Below, piece by piece: positions 14,596-23,690 of a DNA stretch of 50,038 bases. Position numbers and translations under genes: made by a program. The notes beneath the pieces were generated by a model that was given only the letters and a program-made list of their open reading frames with translations, did no database searches and was not told where the DNA came from. Every line of letters begins with the position of its first letter. The stretch's first letter is position 1. Location of the stretch: the NCBI GenBank assembly GCA_026914155.1, contig JAPPGH010000021.1, positions 1 through 50,038 of the forward strand. Reading direction: 5' to 3'. This DNA comes from Candidatus Palauibacter rhopaloidicola (GTDB lineage Bacteria; Gemmatimonadota; Gemmatimonadetes; Palauibacterales; Palauibacteraceae).

Positions 14596-14623
14596 GTGCG
14601 GCGACAAGTTGCGGCTCCGTTCG

Positions 14624-14652
14624 GGACGGGGCAAACACAGGACGGGGCAAAC
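14624..14652 (-). repeat. 13-base direct repeat upstream of asnS
   Basis: GTTTGCCCCGTCC (minus-strand reading) occurs twice, 14640-14652 and 14624-14636, with three bases between, a 16-base period. It sits in the recG-asnS gap, 29 bases before the asnS ATG. Possible operator or slippage product; nothing else supports a role. Confidence 0.7.
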
Positions 14653-14675
14653 GCCGCTGCTGGGTGCCGGCCGGG

Positions 14676-16814
14676 TCAGCCGACGTGGTAGAGCGCCTCC
14701 CGCCGCGCGTAACGGAGATCGAGTTCGTGGCGGAACCGGCGGTGGGCCGGCTTCGAGAGCCCAGGGTCCCCCTCGACGATGGCGCGGGCCCGCCGCCGCC
14801 CGGTTTCCAGCAGGTCGAAGTCGCGGTCCAGTTGCGCGAACCTCAGGAGGACGGCGCCGTGCTGCTCCTTGCCGAAGAGGTCGCCTTGGCCGCGGATCCG
14901 GAGATCTTCCTCGGCGAGTTCGAAGCCGTCGGTCTTCTTCTCGAAGGCGACGAGCCGCTCCGACGGCGTCTCGGAGGCGTGGAAGACGATGCAGTAGGAC
15001 TGCTCGGCGCCGCGCCCGACGCGGCCCCGCAGCTGATGGAGCTGGGCGAGGCCGAAACGCTCGGCGTCCTCGATGATCATCACGGTCGCGTTGGGTACGT
15101 CGATGCCCACCTCGATGACGGTGGTCGCGACGAGGAGGCTCGTGTCGCCCGCGAGGAAGCTCCGCATCGCCTCGTCCTTCTCCGCCGAGGAGAGGCGTCC
15201 GTGCAGGAGCCGCACGGCGATGTCCGGGAAACGGGCCTGGAGCTGCTCGAACATGACCGTGGCGGCGCGGGCCTCGAGGGTCTCGGACTCCTCGACGAGG
15301 GGGTAGATGACGTACGCCTGGCGGCCCTGGGCGAGCTGGTCTCCGAGGAAGACGAACGCGGCATCGCGGCTCTCGGGGCCGCGCACGGCGGTTCGGATCG
15401 GGCGGCGGCCGGGGGGAAGTTCGTCGATGATCGAGAGGTCGAGGTCGCCGTAGAGGACGAGGGCGAGGCTGCGGGGGATCGGCGTCGCGGACATCACGAG
15501 GGCGTCGGGGGCCTCGCCGCTCTCCCGGAGCCGGCGGCGCTGTTCCACGCCGAAGCGGTGCTGTTCGTCGATGACGACGAGCCCGGGGGCCGCGAAGTCG
15601 ACGCCTTCCTGGATCAGGGCGTGCGTGCCGACGATGAGGCGCGCGTCGCCGGCCGCGATCCGCTCCAGGGCCTGCCGCCGCGCCTTCCCCGTGACGGCGC
15701 CGGTCAGGAGTTCGGGCTCCAGGCCGAGCGGGCCGAGCATCTTCTCGAACGTGCGCCGGTGCTGCTCCGCCAGCAGTTCCGTCGGGGCCATGATCGCCGC
15801 CTGGCGCCCCGCCTCGACCGCCTTGAGCATGGCGAGCGCGGCCACGACCGTCTTCCCGCTCCCCACATCCCCCTGCAGCAGGCGGTTCATCGGCGAAGGC
15901 CGGGCCATGTCGGCTTCAATCTCGGACCAGGCGCGGCGCTGGGCCGCGGTGAGCTCGAAGGGGAGGGCCTCCAAGAGCGAGCGCGTGAGCGTGCGCGGGG
16001 CGTCGAAGGCGACGCCGCGGACCTCGTGGCGAAGACGCGCCCGGGCTCGGGCGTGGAGAAGCTGGAGAAAGAAGAGTTCCTCGAAGGCGAGGCGCCGGCG
16101 GCAGGGCTCGACCCGGGAGACGGCGGGTGGGCGGTGCAGCGTGCGGAGCGCCTCGGCGAGCGGGGGGAGGGAGAGGTCCTCGAGCCAGCCGCCCGGAAGC
16201 GGGTCTTCGTCTCCGAGGTCGGAGAGGAGACTTGCGAGGTTCAGGTGGATGACGGCGCGGATCTGCCGGTGCGTGAGCCCTTCGGTGGCGGGGTAGACGG
16301 GGAACACCCGTCCCGCGGCCGGACGCTCCCCTCGCTCCCCGGAGGGTGCGGACCGTTCGGCGGATTTGTCGCCGGAGGCGCCTCTCTCGTCGGAGGCTCG
16401 GGACAGCACGATGTGCTCGCGCGGCTGGAGCTGCCGGCCGTGGTAGAAGCGCACGGGTCCGGAGGCGAGCAGCAGGTCGCCCTTGTCGATCGTGCGGTCG
16501 AGCCAGGGACGTCCTGGCCAGGCACATTCGATGTGGCCGCTGTCGTCGCGGAGCACGGCCCGGAAGACGCGCAGCCGGCGCCGCGTGGGGATGACGCCCT
16601 TCGAGACCACGCGCCCGATGACCGTCGCATCCTGGCCGACCTTCAGCTCGGAGATCGCGTCGACCGTGGTCGCGTCCTCATACCGGTACGGAAGGTGGTA
16701 GAGCAGGTCGCGGCCGGTATGTACGTCGAGCTTCGCGAAGCGCTCCGCCCGCCGGGGGCCCACGCCCTTCAGGTACTGCACGGATCCCCGCAGGATGGAG
16801 CGCCCGCCCTTCAC
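14676..16814 (-). CDS. recG: ATP-dependent DNA helicase RecG
   Basis: A 712-residue superfamily 2 helicase. The N-terminal wedge/OB domain (YLKGVGPRRAERFAKLDVHT, LLYHLPYRYED) is followed by the helicase core: Walker A GDVGSGKTVVA near 314, the DEQH box in VVIDEQHRFGVEQRRRL near 415, MSATPIPRSLAL, and motif VI LHQLRGRVGRG. The C-terminal TRG region is RIRGQGDLFGKEQHG. RecG remodels stalled forks and Holliday junctions. It starts at GTG 16814, four bases after ftsY. It is an unusual passenger of a division cluster, although recG beside ftsY- or cell-wall genes is not unheard of. Confidence 0.97.
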   Translation of the reverse strand: MKGGRSILRGSVQYLKGVGPRRAERFAKLDVHTGRDLLYHLPYRYEDATTVDAISELKVGQDATVIGRVVSKGVIPTRRRLRVFRAVLRDDSGHIECAWPGRPWLDRTIDKGDLLLASGPVRFYHGRQLQPREHIVLSRASDERGASGDKSAERSAPSGERGERPAAGRVFPVYPATEGLTHRQIRAVIHLNLASLLSDLGDEDPLPGGWLEDLSLPPLAEALRTLHRPPAVSRVEPCRRRLAFEELFFLQLLHARARARLRHEVRGVAFDAPRTLTRSLLEALPFELTAAQRRAWSEIEADMARPSPMNRLLQGDVGSGKTVVAALAMLKAVEAGRQAAIMAPTELLAEQHRRTFEKMLGPLGLEPELLTGAVTGKARRQALERIAAGDARLIVGTHALIQEGVDFAAPGLVVIDEQHRFGVEQRRRLRESGEAPDALVMSATPIPRSLALVLYGDLDLSIIDELPPGRRPIRTAVRGPESRDAAFVFLGDQLAQGRQAYVIYPLVEESETLEARAATVMFEQLQARFPDIAVRLLHGRLSSAEKDEAMRSFLAGDTSLLVATTVIEVGIDVPNATVMIIEDAERFGLAQLHQLRGRVGRGAEQSYCIVFHASETPSERLVAFEKKTDGFELAEEDLRIRGQGDLFGKEQHGAVLLRFAQLDRDFDLLETGRRRARAIVEGDPGLSKPAHRRFRHELDLRYARREALYHVG

Positions 16815-16818
16815 GCGA

Positions 16819-17760
16819 TCACGGTTCCGGGGCGAGGATTTTGTCGAGGTAGCGGTCGGGCGAGAACGCCTCGAGGTCTTCCGGGGACTCCCCCACGCCG
16901 AGATAGCGGACCGGGACGGAGAGTTCGCGCACGACGGAGACCACGGTGCCGGCGCGCGCCGTGCTGTCGAACTTCGCGAGCACGAGGCCCGTGAGGTCGA
17001 GCGACGTCCCGAACTGTCGCGCCTGGTTCATCACGTTCTGCCCGGAGGTGGCGTCGACGACCAGCAGCCGCTCGTACGGCGCGCCCTCCACCTGTCGGCC
17101 GAGCACGCGGTCGATCTTGACCAGTTCGCGCATCAGGTCGTCCTGCGTATGCAGCCGGCCGGCCGTGTCGACCAGCACCCAGTCGGCATCCCGCGCGCGC
17201 GCCGCCGCCACCGCGTCGAACGCCACCGAGGCCGGGTCCGCTCCGGGCGTTCCCCCGACGAAGTCGGTCCGCAGCCGTTCCGCCCACGCCCGGAGCTGCT
17301 CCTGCGCCCCGGCCCGGAAGGTGTCCGCCGCCGCGAGCAGCACGCGGCCTCCTTCGGCCTGCAGCCGCGCGGCCAACTTCGCCGCGGTCGTCGTCTTCCC
17401 CACGCCGTTCACGCCGACGAGGAGGAGGACCCCGGGCCCGTCGCCGCGCGCAGGCGGGCCGGCGGGCGACCCACCGGCGGGCGGCCCGGCGGCGGCCAGC
17501 GTCTCGGCCAGCCGGGCCCTCAGCGTATCGCGCAGATCGCCCTCCGTCGCGATAACGCCGCGGCTCGCCGCCCGCTCGAGCGCCTCGACCAGTTCGAGCG
17601 TCGTGTCGACCCCGAAGTCCGCTTCGAGCAGGACTTCCTCCAGTCGCTCGATGGCGGCGCCGTCGAGCCCGCCGTCGACCAGCGTGTTCACGTCCGTGAG
17701 CGCGAAGTCGACGATCCGCCGCCACAGGCCGCGCTTGGGGCGGCGGAGCGTTCCGGTCAC
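16819..17760 (-). CDS. ftsY: Signal recognition particle receptor FtsY (NG domain form)
   Basis: A 313-residue SRP GTPase consisting of almost only the NG domain; the acidic A domain of enterobacterial FtsY is missing. Motifs: G1 GVNGVGKTTTAAKLA near 113, AADTFRAGAQEQLRAWA, G3 DTAGRLHTQDDLM near 196. The G4 position reads LAKFDSTARAG near 259 instead of the usual LTKLDGTAKGG. FtsY docks ribosome-SRP complexes at the inner membrane. The start is GTG 17760, overlapping the VWA stop by four bases (GTGA); an ATG at 17790 is possible. The frame stays open to 18066, but that stretch lies inside the VWA gene and is not protein-like. Confidence 0.94.
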   Translation of the reverse strand: MTGTLRRPKRGLWRRIVDFALTDVNTLVDGGLDGAAIERLEEVLLEADFGVDTTLELVEALERAASRGVIATEGDLRDTLRARLAETLAAAGPPAGGSPAGPPARGDGPGVLLLVGVNGVGKTTTAAKLAARLQAEGGRVLLAAADTFRAGAQEQLRAWAERLRTDFVGGTPGADPASVAFDAVAAARARDADWVLVDTAGRLHTQDDLMRELVKIDRVLGRQVEGAPYERLLVVDATSGQNVMNQARQFGTSLDLTGLVLAKFDSTARAGTVVSVVRELSVPVRYLGVGESPEDLEAFSPDRYLDKILAPEP

Positions 17761-19712
17761 CGAAGTCCGATCCGGTGCCGCCACACCCATTCCCCGCACA
17801 GAAGGAGAACGGCGAGAAGGAACGGCCACACGGGCCGGGGCGACCGGACCTCGGCCGGCGGGCGGGGAGAGGGCTGCGCCACGATGGCCAGAGGTTCGGA
17901 TGGAGGCCCGGGGAGAAACTCCCGCGGGTCGGGTTCGACATGGACGGGCCGGCGGAGTCCGACCCGTCCCTCGGGGCCGGTCGCCGTCACGAGCACCTCG
18001 TAGCGGCCCGCGGGGAGACCGGTGCCCGCGACTTCGGCCGGAGGATCCGCGACGGAATCGCTCCACACCTCCGCGCCCGCCTCATCGAGTACCTGGATCG
18101 TGAGGTCGGAAGATCCGGGACGGATGCGCCACACCGGCGGCTCGCCGGGCGCCGGCGTCCGCACGAGCGAGGCGAGCCGGGGCGTGGCGTCCTCCACGAG
18201 CCAGCCGACGATGCCGCTGAACACGCCCTCGTAGACCCGGCGCGGCTCGTTCCCCCGCAGCGACCAGCGCCACCAGTCGGAAGCCGCGGAAAGCGCCCAC
18301 CGGCGCGCCCCGTCCTCGCCCGCCGTGAGGAGCGGCCTTCCCTCTCCACGCCGGTTCCGGCTCGCGTCGATCGCCGACCAGGTCCCCGCGGGCTCCACGG
18401 CATAGAGCTCGCGGACGGGGGGCAGGAGATCCAGATCGGCCTCGGCAAGGAGCGCCGCCGAGGGGCTCGCGGGCACCGGCCCGGCGGGATACCACTCGCC
18501 GGGCAGGGGACCCGTCACGCGCGCTCCCACACCCGGCACGTCACCCGGCCCCCCGACAAAAAAGAGCGTCCGCGCGTGCGTTCTCAGCGCGCCGGCCAGC
18601 CACGGCGGGAGATCGTCCGGCGCGGCCTGGACCGCGAGCAGCCGGGCGCCCCGCACCGCTTCGCGCACCCGGGATGCTTCGACGACGCGGGGGCTGGCGC
18701 CCATCTCGAGAAAACGGCCATCGGCCAGACGCAGATAGCCGCGCGCACCTCCCAGGACGAGCCGGTCGAGGGCCGGCACGAGGAAACGGGCCTCCCAGTC
18801 GGGGGCCAGCGACACGAGTACGGCCCCGGCGGACGACTCCGAGACCTCGATCCAGGCACCCGTCCGGCCGGAGACGCCGAAGGGGTCCGGCGGATCGGTG
18901 AGTACGGCTTCGTAGCGCCGCCAAACGGGTTCGGCGCCTTCGTCGCGCGGCACGAAGGCGACTTCAGCGCGGCCCGTCCGCCCGGGAGCGGGGCGGGGCG
19001 CACGCACGGTTGCAACGACCGTCCCCTCGCGCTCGAGCTGGAAGCTCACGCTGTCGGGCAGCGCGCCCTCGCCGCCCGATCCCCCGCCGGCGTGGAATTC
19101 GAGCGTGGCGCGGACGGTGTCGCCGGCCCGGGCCCGCTCCGGGGCGCGCAGCGCCGCGAGCGCCACGCGCGGCTCGGCGGCGGCGACGCGGAGTTCGCGC
19201 ACCCCGAGGCCCAGACCCTCGGCCGTCTCGCGGGCGGCGTCGCGGTCCGTCAACCCGCCGTCGGTGAGCACCCGAACGCTGTCGGCTCCGCCCAGCCGCG
19301 CGGCCTGCAGGGCCGGCTCCAGACGGCTGGCGTCGTGCCGCGCGGCGAGCGCCTCCAGCGAATCGAGCCGGGCGGGGACGGGGCGGTCTCCAAACAGGTA
19401 GATCCGGTCGGGAGCGAGTCCGGGAAGAAGGGCCAGGGCCGAGTCGAGCCGCGTCGTCCCGCCGGCCTCTCCGGCGCCGACCGGCAGCGTCATGCTGCGC
19501 GAGATGTCGAGAAGCACGACGCGTTCGGGGACTCCCACGCCGCTGTCGCGCAGGGCGGGCAGCGCGAGGGCGCCGAGAATCAGGAAGACGGCCACGGCCC
19601 GGACGGCGGCGGGACCGGCGCGCCCCGCCACGCGCTCCTCGCGCGCGCCATAGGCCCAGCCGACGAGCACGACTGCGCCAAGCGCGACGAGAACCCAGAG
19701 GCCGGGGCTCAA
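17757..19712 (-). CDS. Membrane-anchored VWA-like protein (BatA-like layout)
   Basis: A 651-residue protein. Two N-terminal membrane segments (LWVLVALGAVVLVGWAYGA; AVAVFLILGALALPAL) lead into a VWA-like domain. Its MIDAS start VVLLDISRSMTLP (DxSxS, about residues 68-72) is intact. Middle repeats look like beta-sandwich domains (VALAALRAPERARAGDTVRA). A further segment (LLAVQAAPDDLPPWLAGALR, TLFFVGGPGDVPG) resembles the glutamine-amidotransferase-like fold in large membrane VWA proteins. The C-terminus has one more membrane segment (FLLAVLLLCGEWVW). Most of it should face the periplasm. TTG start at 19712 overlaps the M23 peptidase stop; its stop overlaps ftsY. I do not recognise a named function. 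Confidence 0.8.
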   Translation of the reverse strand: MSPGLWVLVALGAVVLVGWAYGAREERVAGRAGPAAVRAVAVFLILGALALPALRDSGVGVPERVVLLDISRSMTLPVGAGEAGGTTRLDSALALLPGLAPDRIYLFGDRPVPARLDSLEALAARHDASRLEPALQAARLGGADSVRVLTDGGLTDRDAARETAEGLGLGVRELRVAAAEPRVALAALRAPERARAGDTVRATLEFHAGGGSGGEGALPDSVSFQLEREGTVVATVRAPRPAPGRTGRAEVAFVPRDEGAEPVWRRYEAVLTDPPDPFGVSGRTGAWIEVSESSAGAVLVSLAPDWEARFLVPALDRLVLGGARGYLRLADGRFLEMGASPRVVEASRVREAVRGARLLAVQAAPDDLPPWLAGALRTHARTLFFVGGPGDVPGVGARVTGPLPGEWYPAGPVPASPSAALLAEADLDLLPPVRELYAVEPAGTWSAIDASRNRRGEGRPLLTAGEDGARRWALSAASDWWRWSLRGNEPRRVYEGVFSGIVGWLVEDATPRLASLVRTPAPGEPPVWRIRPGSSDLTIQVLDEAGAEVWSDSVADPPAEVAGTGLPAGRYEVLVTATGPEGRVGLRRPVHVEPDPREFLPGPPSEPLAIVAQPSPRPPAEVRSPRPVWPFLLAVLLLCGEWVWRHRIGLR

Positions 19713-20992
19713 TCCTGTGTGCGGCGGGCGCGCTGCGTGGGTTGCACAGGCATCGGAAGGCTTCGCAACCGCGACAGCATGGCATGCCGAAGCGCCGCAA
19801 ACCGCTCCAGCAACTCAGCGGGGACCGGCTCGGCCCTGGGCAACTGCAGACGGGCCGGGTTCACCTGCGCGCCGTTCCGGAGAAACTCGTAGTGAAGGTG
19901 AGGCGCGGTCGCGAGACCGGTGTCGCCCACATACCCGATGACCTGTCCCTGTTCCACCTGGGTGCCGGCCGCGACGCCGCGCGCGACGTTGGCCAGGTGC
20001 GCATACCGGGTGCGGATGTTGTTCGCGTGACGGACCTCGACGGCGTTCCCGTAGTTCCCCCACCATCCCGCCCGGGTGACGCGTCCCGCCCCCGTCGCGC
20101 GCACGGGCGTTCCCCTCGCCGCCCCGTAGTCGACGCCGAGGTGCGGTCGCGTGCGCCGCAGCACCGGGTGGAACCGCCTGAGGTTGAAGGCGCTCGTCAC
20201 CCGGACGATGTCCAGGGGCGCGAGCAGGAACTGACCCCGGAGGGCTTCGCCCGCTTCGTCGTAGTACTCCGCGCGCTCGGCGGCGGCATGCTCGAATCGC
20301 ACCCCCGTGAGGACCCGCCGGTCGTTCCGGAAATCCGCGGCGAGCACCCTGGCGTCCCGCACGGATCCATCCGGCCGCACTTCGCGCTCGATGAGAACCC
20401 GGTATGCATCGTCCCGCCTAAGATCGCGCCAGAAGTCGATCTGCCACGCGAACACCTGCGAGATCCGGTACGCCACATCGAAGCGCTCGGCGTCGCCGAG
20501 CGTTTCCACGTCGCCCGACAACTCCGCGTCGAACAGGTTCGACCGGATGAGACCCGCAAGAAGGAGCGTGTCCCGCACGACCTGCACCGAGTCCAGCCGG
20601 GCCGACCACAGAGGCGCGGCTTCGCCGCGGGACCACAGATGGAGGATGCGGTCGGCGTCGAGGTCGACGCGGATGCGCGCCGGAGGCTCGCCGGGTCTGC
20701 GCACGAAGTGAATCGCGACGCCGGGCCGCAGCCGGCGCGGACTCTCGAATTCGCCCATCGCCTCCGCGATGGCGTGCGTCGCCGCGGGACCCAGGCCATG
20801 GTCCTCGAACACATCCCCCAGCGTCTCACCCCGCCGCAGACGATGCACGAGCGCGATGGGCGCCGGCGGCGTCGGCACTTCGACGACCTTGACGTCCTCG
20901 GGCCGCTCGGCCCGGGGGCCGAACGCGGCCCAGCCGAGGATCAGAATCCCGGCGAGGGCGAGCCCGGCCGCTGTAGAGAGTCTCGTGTTCAA
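19709..20992 (-). CDS. M23 (LytM) peptidoglycan endopeptidase
   Basis: About 427 residues. One N-terminal membrane anchor (AAGLALAGILILGWAAFG), then a LysM/OapA-like wall-binding domain (LVHRLRRGETLGDVFEDHGL), a mixed linker domain, and a C-terminal M23 domain. The zinc ligands are intact: HLGVDYG near residue 283 (HxxxD) and HLHYEF near 364 (HxH), with RYAHLANV between. It is therefore probably an active periplasmic endopeptidase of the MepM type rather than a degenerate EnvC/NlpD activator. Start probably TTG 20992, four bases after the ftsZ stop; the frame continues into ftsZ without plausible start. Overlaps the VWA gene by four bases. Confidence 0.9.
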   Translation of the reverse strand: MNTRLSTAAGLALAGILILGWAAFGPRAERPEDVKVVEVPTPPAPIALVHRLRRGETLGDVFEDHGLGPAATHAIAEAMGEFESPRRLRPGVAIHFVRRPGEPPARIRVDLDADRILHLWSRGEAAPLWSARLDSVQVVRDTLLLAGLIRSNLFDAELSGDVETLGDAERFDVAYRISQVFAWQIDFWRDLRRDDAYRVLIEREVRPDGSVRDARVLAADFRNDRRVLTGVRFEHAAAERAEYYDEAGEALRGQFLLAPLDIVRVTSAFNLRRFHPVLRRTRPHLGVDYGAARGTPVRATGAGRVTRAGWWGNYGNAVEVRHANNIRTRYAHLANVARGVAAGTQVEQGQVIGYVGDTGLATAPHLHYEFLRNGAQVNPARLQLPRAEPVPAELLERFAALRHAMLSRLRSLPMPVQPTQRARRTQD

Positions 20993-20996
20993 GCGC

Positions 20997-22448
20997 TCAG
21001 TCCATCTGTCGCCGTATGAAGGTCGGGATCTCGAGATCCTCGAACTCGACGCGGGCATCGGTCCACGACTCGCGGTCCGGCGCGTCCGGCTCGATATCGG
21101 GCTCCACGTCCGGCGTCCCCTCTTCGGACACCGGCTGCTCGGCGGGTTCCGGCGCCGGCTGCTGCGCCAGTGCCGGCGCCGGTTCCGTCGCGGCTTCCGG
21201 CGCGGCTTCCGTGACGGCCTCAGGCACCGGCTCCGACACAGGCTCGGGCACCGGCTCCGACATCGGCTCCTCCGCCGCCAGCGCCTCGAACGCGATGTCC
21301 GCCCGCTTCACTTCCAAGGGGGGATCGACGGGCTCGGGCTCCGGTGGCGCGGGCGGCGCGGAGCGGTCGTCGATCACACTCGGACCGCCGTACTTCGACC
21401 CGATGACCACCGGGGTCGCGCGCGGCCGCGGCGGCGCCTGACTCACGGGAATCACCCTCTCGGCCATCGGCGCCGGCCCGTCTCCTTCCATGTCTCCGAA
21501 GCCCGTCGCAATCACCGTCACGCGGATCTTGCCTTCGAGTTGAGGATCGTGCACGACTCCGAAGATCATCTCGCCCTCGTCGCCCGCGGCCTCCTGGATG
21601 ATCGAGTTGGCCGTCGTGACTTCATCGATCGTCAGGTCGGGACCGCCGCTGATGTTGATGAGGACTCCCGTGGCGCCGTTGATGGATACGTTGTCGAGGA
21701 GGGGTGAGCAAATGGCCTCCTGCGCCGCCTCCACCGCCCGGTCCTCGCCCGACGCGCTTCCGGTTCCCATGAGGGCGGCCCCGCGGTTCGACATCACCGT
21801 ACGGACGTCCGCGAAGTCCACGTTCACCTCGCCGGTCACGGAGATCAGGTCGGAGATCCCCTGGGTCGCCTGCAGGAGTACCTCGTCCGCCTCCTTGAGC
21901 GCCTGGCGGAAGGTCATCTCCTTCCCTACGACCGCGAGCAGGCGCTCGTTCGGTACGACGATCATCGTGTCCACCGCGCGCCGAAGCTCGCGCAGCCCGA
22001 TCTCCGCGTACCGCATCCTCTTCTTGCCCTCGAAGTGGAAGGGGCGGGTCACGATCGCGATGCAGAGCGACCCCATTTCGCGCGCCATGCCGCCGATGAT
22101 CGGGGCCGCGCCCGTGCCGGTGCCTCCACCCATCCCCGCCGTGACGAAGACGAGATCCGCGCCCGCGATCACCGATCGTATCTCCTCGGAACTCTCGGAC
22201 ATCGCCTGCCGTCCGATCTCGGGGCGGGCGCCGGCCCCCAGGCCCCGCGTGAGTTCCTTCCCGATCTGGACCCTGAGGTGGGCGCCGGATTCCTTCAGCG
22301 CCTGGGCGTCGGTGTTGACCGCGATGAACTCCACGCCATCGAGTTCTTCGTCGATCATGCGGTTGACCGCGTTGCCGCCGGCGCCACCCACGCCGACGAC
22401 CTTCATTTTCGCGTTACGCACGCCGTTTTCGTCGAATGTAAAGACCAT
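20997..22448 (-). CDS. ftsZ: Cell division protein FtsZ
   Basis: A 483-residue tubulin-like GTPase that forms the division ring. The core starts [19 protein letters not shown], with the GTP loop [12 protein letters not shown] near 108 and the T7 loop [12 protein letters not shown]. After the core, a long linker of about 140 residues is rich in Glu, Pro, Ala and Val ([20 protein letters not shown]), then the conserved C-terminal peptide [13 protein letters not shown] that binds FtsA and other partners. Linker length is above the usual. The ATG is preceded by an excellent GGAGGGAGGGG ribosome site 15 bases after ftsA, suited to high expression. Confidence 0.98.
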   Translation of the reverse strand: MVFTFDENGVRNAKMKVVGVGGAGGNAVNRMIDEELDGVEFIAVNTDAQALKESGAHLRVQIGKELTRGLGAGARPEIGRQAMSESSEEIRSVIAGADLVFVTAGMGGGTGTGAAPIIGGMAREMGSLCIAIVTRPFHFEGKKRMRYAEIGLRELRRAVDTMIVVPNERLLAVVGKEMTFRQALKEADEVLLQATQGISDLISVTGEVNVDFADVRTVMSNRGAALMGTGSASGEDRAVEAAQEAICSPLLDNVSINGATGVLINISGGPDLTIDEVTTANSIIQEAAGDEGEMIFGVVHDPQLEGKIRVTVIATGFGDMEGDGPAPMAERVIPVSQAPPRPRATPVVIGSKYGGPSVIDDRSAPPAPPEPEPVDPPLEVKRADIAFEALAAEEPMSEPVPEPVSEPVPEAVTEAAPEAATEPAPALAQQPAPEPAEQPVSEEGTPDVEPDIEPDAPDRESWTDARVEFEDLEIPTFIRRQMD

Positions 22449-22463
22449 GTCCCCTCCCTCCCG

Positions 22464-23690
22464 TCAGAAAAACTCCCGTAGCCACCCGCCGACTCTCGCG
22501 AAGGCGCGGGTCGCTCCCACCAACCCTCCCGCCGAGGCCCGCGACGCACCGTACAGCACCAGCCCCGTGGCGGTGCTGTAGGACGGACGCGCGAGGCCCT
22601 CCGCCATGCCCGTGAGGCCGAGTGAAGGAATACCGGTGCGAACCGGCAGATTGAAGACCGAGCGAGCCAGATCTTCCGTGTGCGCGAGCGACACGCCGCC
22701 ACCGCTCAGCACGATCCCCGCCTCGAGTCCGCGCAGCGTTCCGCTCGTCTCCAGTTCCTCGTACACCAGTCCAAGAATCTCGTCCAGCCGTTGTTCGATA
22801 ATGTGCACCAGCAGCTCGCGCGACACACGTCGGGAGCGTCCGTGGCGGGCCCCGGAGACGTCGAGCAGTTCCTGCGAATCGGCCCGGTCGCGCAGCGCTC
22901 CGCCGTGTCGCTCCTTGAGTTGCGCGGCCTCGTCTTCGTGAACGCCGAGGCCGCGCGCGATGTCCCGCGTGACGATCGATCCGCCCCAGGGCAGCGTCGC
23001 GGCGTGAAGGATGCGGTGTCCCCCGTACACGAGCACGTCGGTCGTCGCGCCCCCGATCTCGACCAGGGCCACGCCGGCCTCGCGCTCGGCGTCCTCGAGC
23101 AGGGCGAGTGCCGTGGCCAGCGGCGCCATGACCAGCTCGTCCGGCCGGTATCCCGCGCGGTCGACGACCTTCGCGAGGTCGTGGCAGATCGCCATGTCGG
23201 CCGTCACGATGCAGAGGTCCGCCTCGAGACGGCTTCCTGCCATGCCCTCGGGATCCCGGATCCCGTCACGATGGTCGACGGCGTACCGCTGGGACAGGGC
23301 GTGTATCAGCTCGTGGCCGGGCGGAATCGGGACGGCCCGGCCCACCTCCTGCACGCGCTTGACGTCGGCGGGCGTGATCTCCGAGCCGGAGACCTGAAGT
23401 ACGCCCTTCGACCGTGACGTCCGCACGCTTCCGCTCGGGACGCTCACGTAGGCGGCCTCGACCTCGCGCCCGGCCGTCGCTTCCGCCTGCCTGACGGCGG
23501 TGCGAACGGCCTGGGTCGCCGCCTCGATATTCCCGATGTTCGGGCCGTTCATGCCCTCGGAACGCGTGACGCCGAGGCCAAGAATCTCGAGCGGATCGGA
23601 GGGCTGGCGGCCCGGATGCACCGCGGCGACGACCGCACAGGTTTTGGTCGACCCCACATCCACCCCGACAATGCCCGCCCCCTGAATCAT
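22464..23690 (-). CDS. ftsA: Cell division protein FtsA
   Basis: A 408-residue actin-fold ATPase that tethers FtsZ to the membrane. Signatures: GIVGVDVGSTKTCAVVA (phosphate 1), the SHS2 domain (AAYVSVPSGSVRTSRSKGVL), VALVEIGGATTDVLVYGG (phosphate 2), GIVLSGGGVSL (adenosine), and a C-terminal amphipathic helix RAFARVGGWLREFF, the membrane anchor. The ATG overlaps the ftsQ stop (ATGA), and ftsZ follows after 15 bases. Position and order are those of a standard dcw cluster. Confidence 0.97.
   Translation of the reverse strand: MIQGAGIVGVDVGSTKTCAVVAAVHPGRQPSDPLEILGLGVTRSEGMNGPNIGNIEAATQAVRTAVRQAEATAGREVEAAYVSVPSGSVRTSRSKGVLQVSGSEITPADVKRVQEVGRAVPIPPGHELIHALSQRYAVDHRDGIRDPEGMAGSRLEADLCIVTADMAICHDLAKVVDRAGYRPDELVMAPLATALALLEDAEREAGVALVEIGGATTDVLVYGGHRILHAATLPWGGSIVTRDIARGLGVHEDEAAQLKERHGGALRDRADSQELLDVSGARHGRSRRVSRELLVHIIEQRLDEILGLVYEELETSGTLRGLEAGIVLSGGGVSLAHTEDLARSVFNLPVRTGIPSLGLTGMAEGLARPSYSTATGLVLYGASRASAGGLVGATRAFARVGGWLREFF

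Noticed and set aside
12713..14650. A possible AsnS-RidA fusion of 645 residues
   Set aside because: The first two thirds is an out-of-frame reading of asnS; the RidA gene has its own ATG at 13240 with a strong ribosome site and a signal peptide.
21130..21290. Short periodic sequence resembling a repeat array
   Set aside because: It is the coding sequence of the FtsZ Glu/Pro linker; period and sequence are irregular, with no spacers, so not CRISPR.
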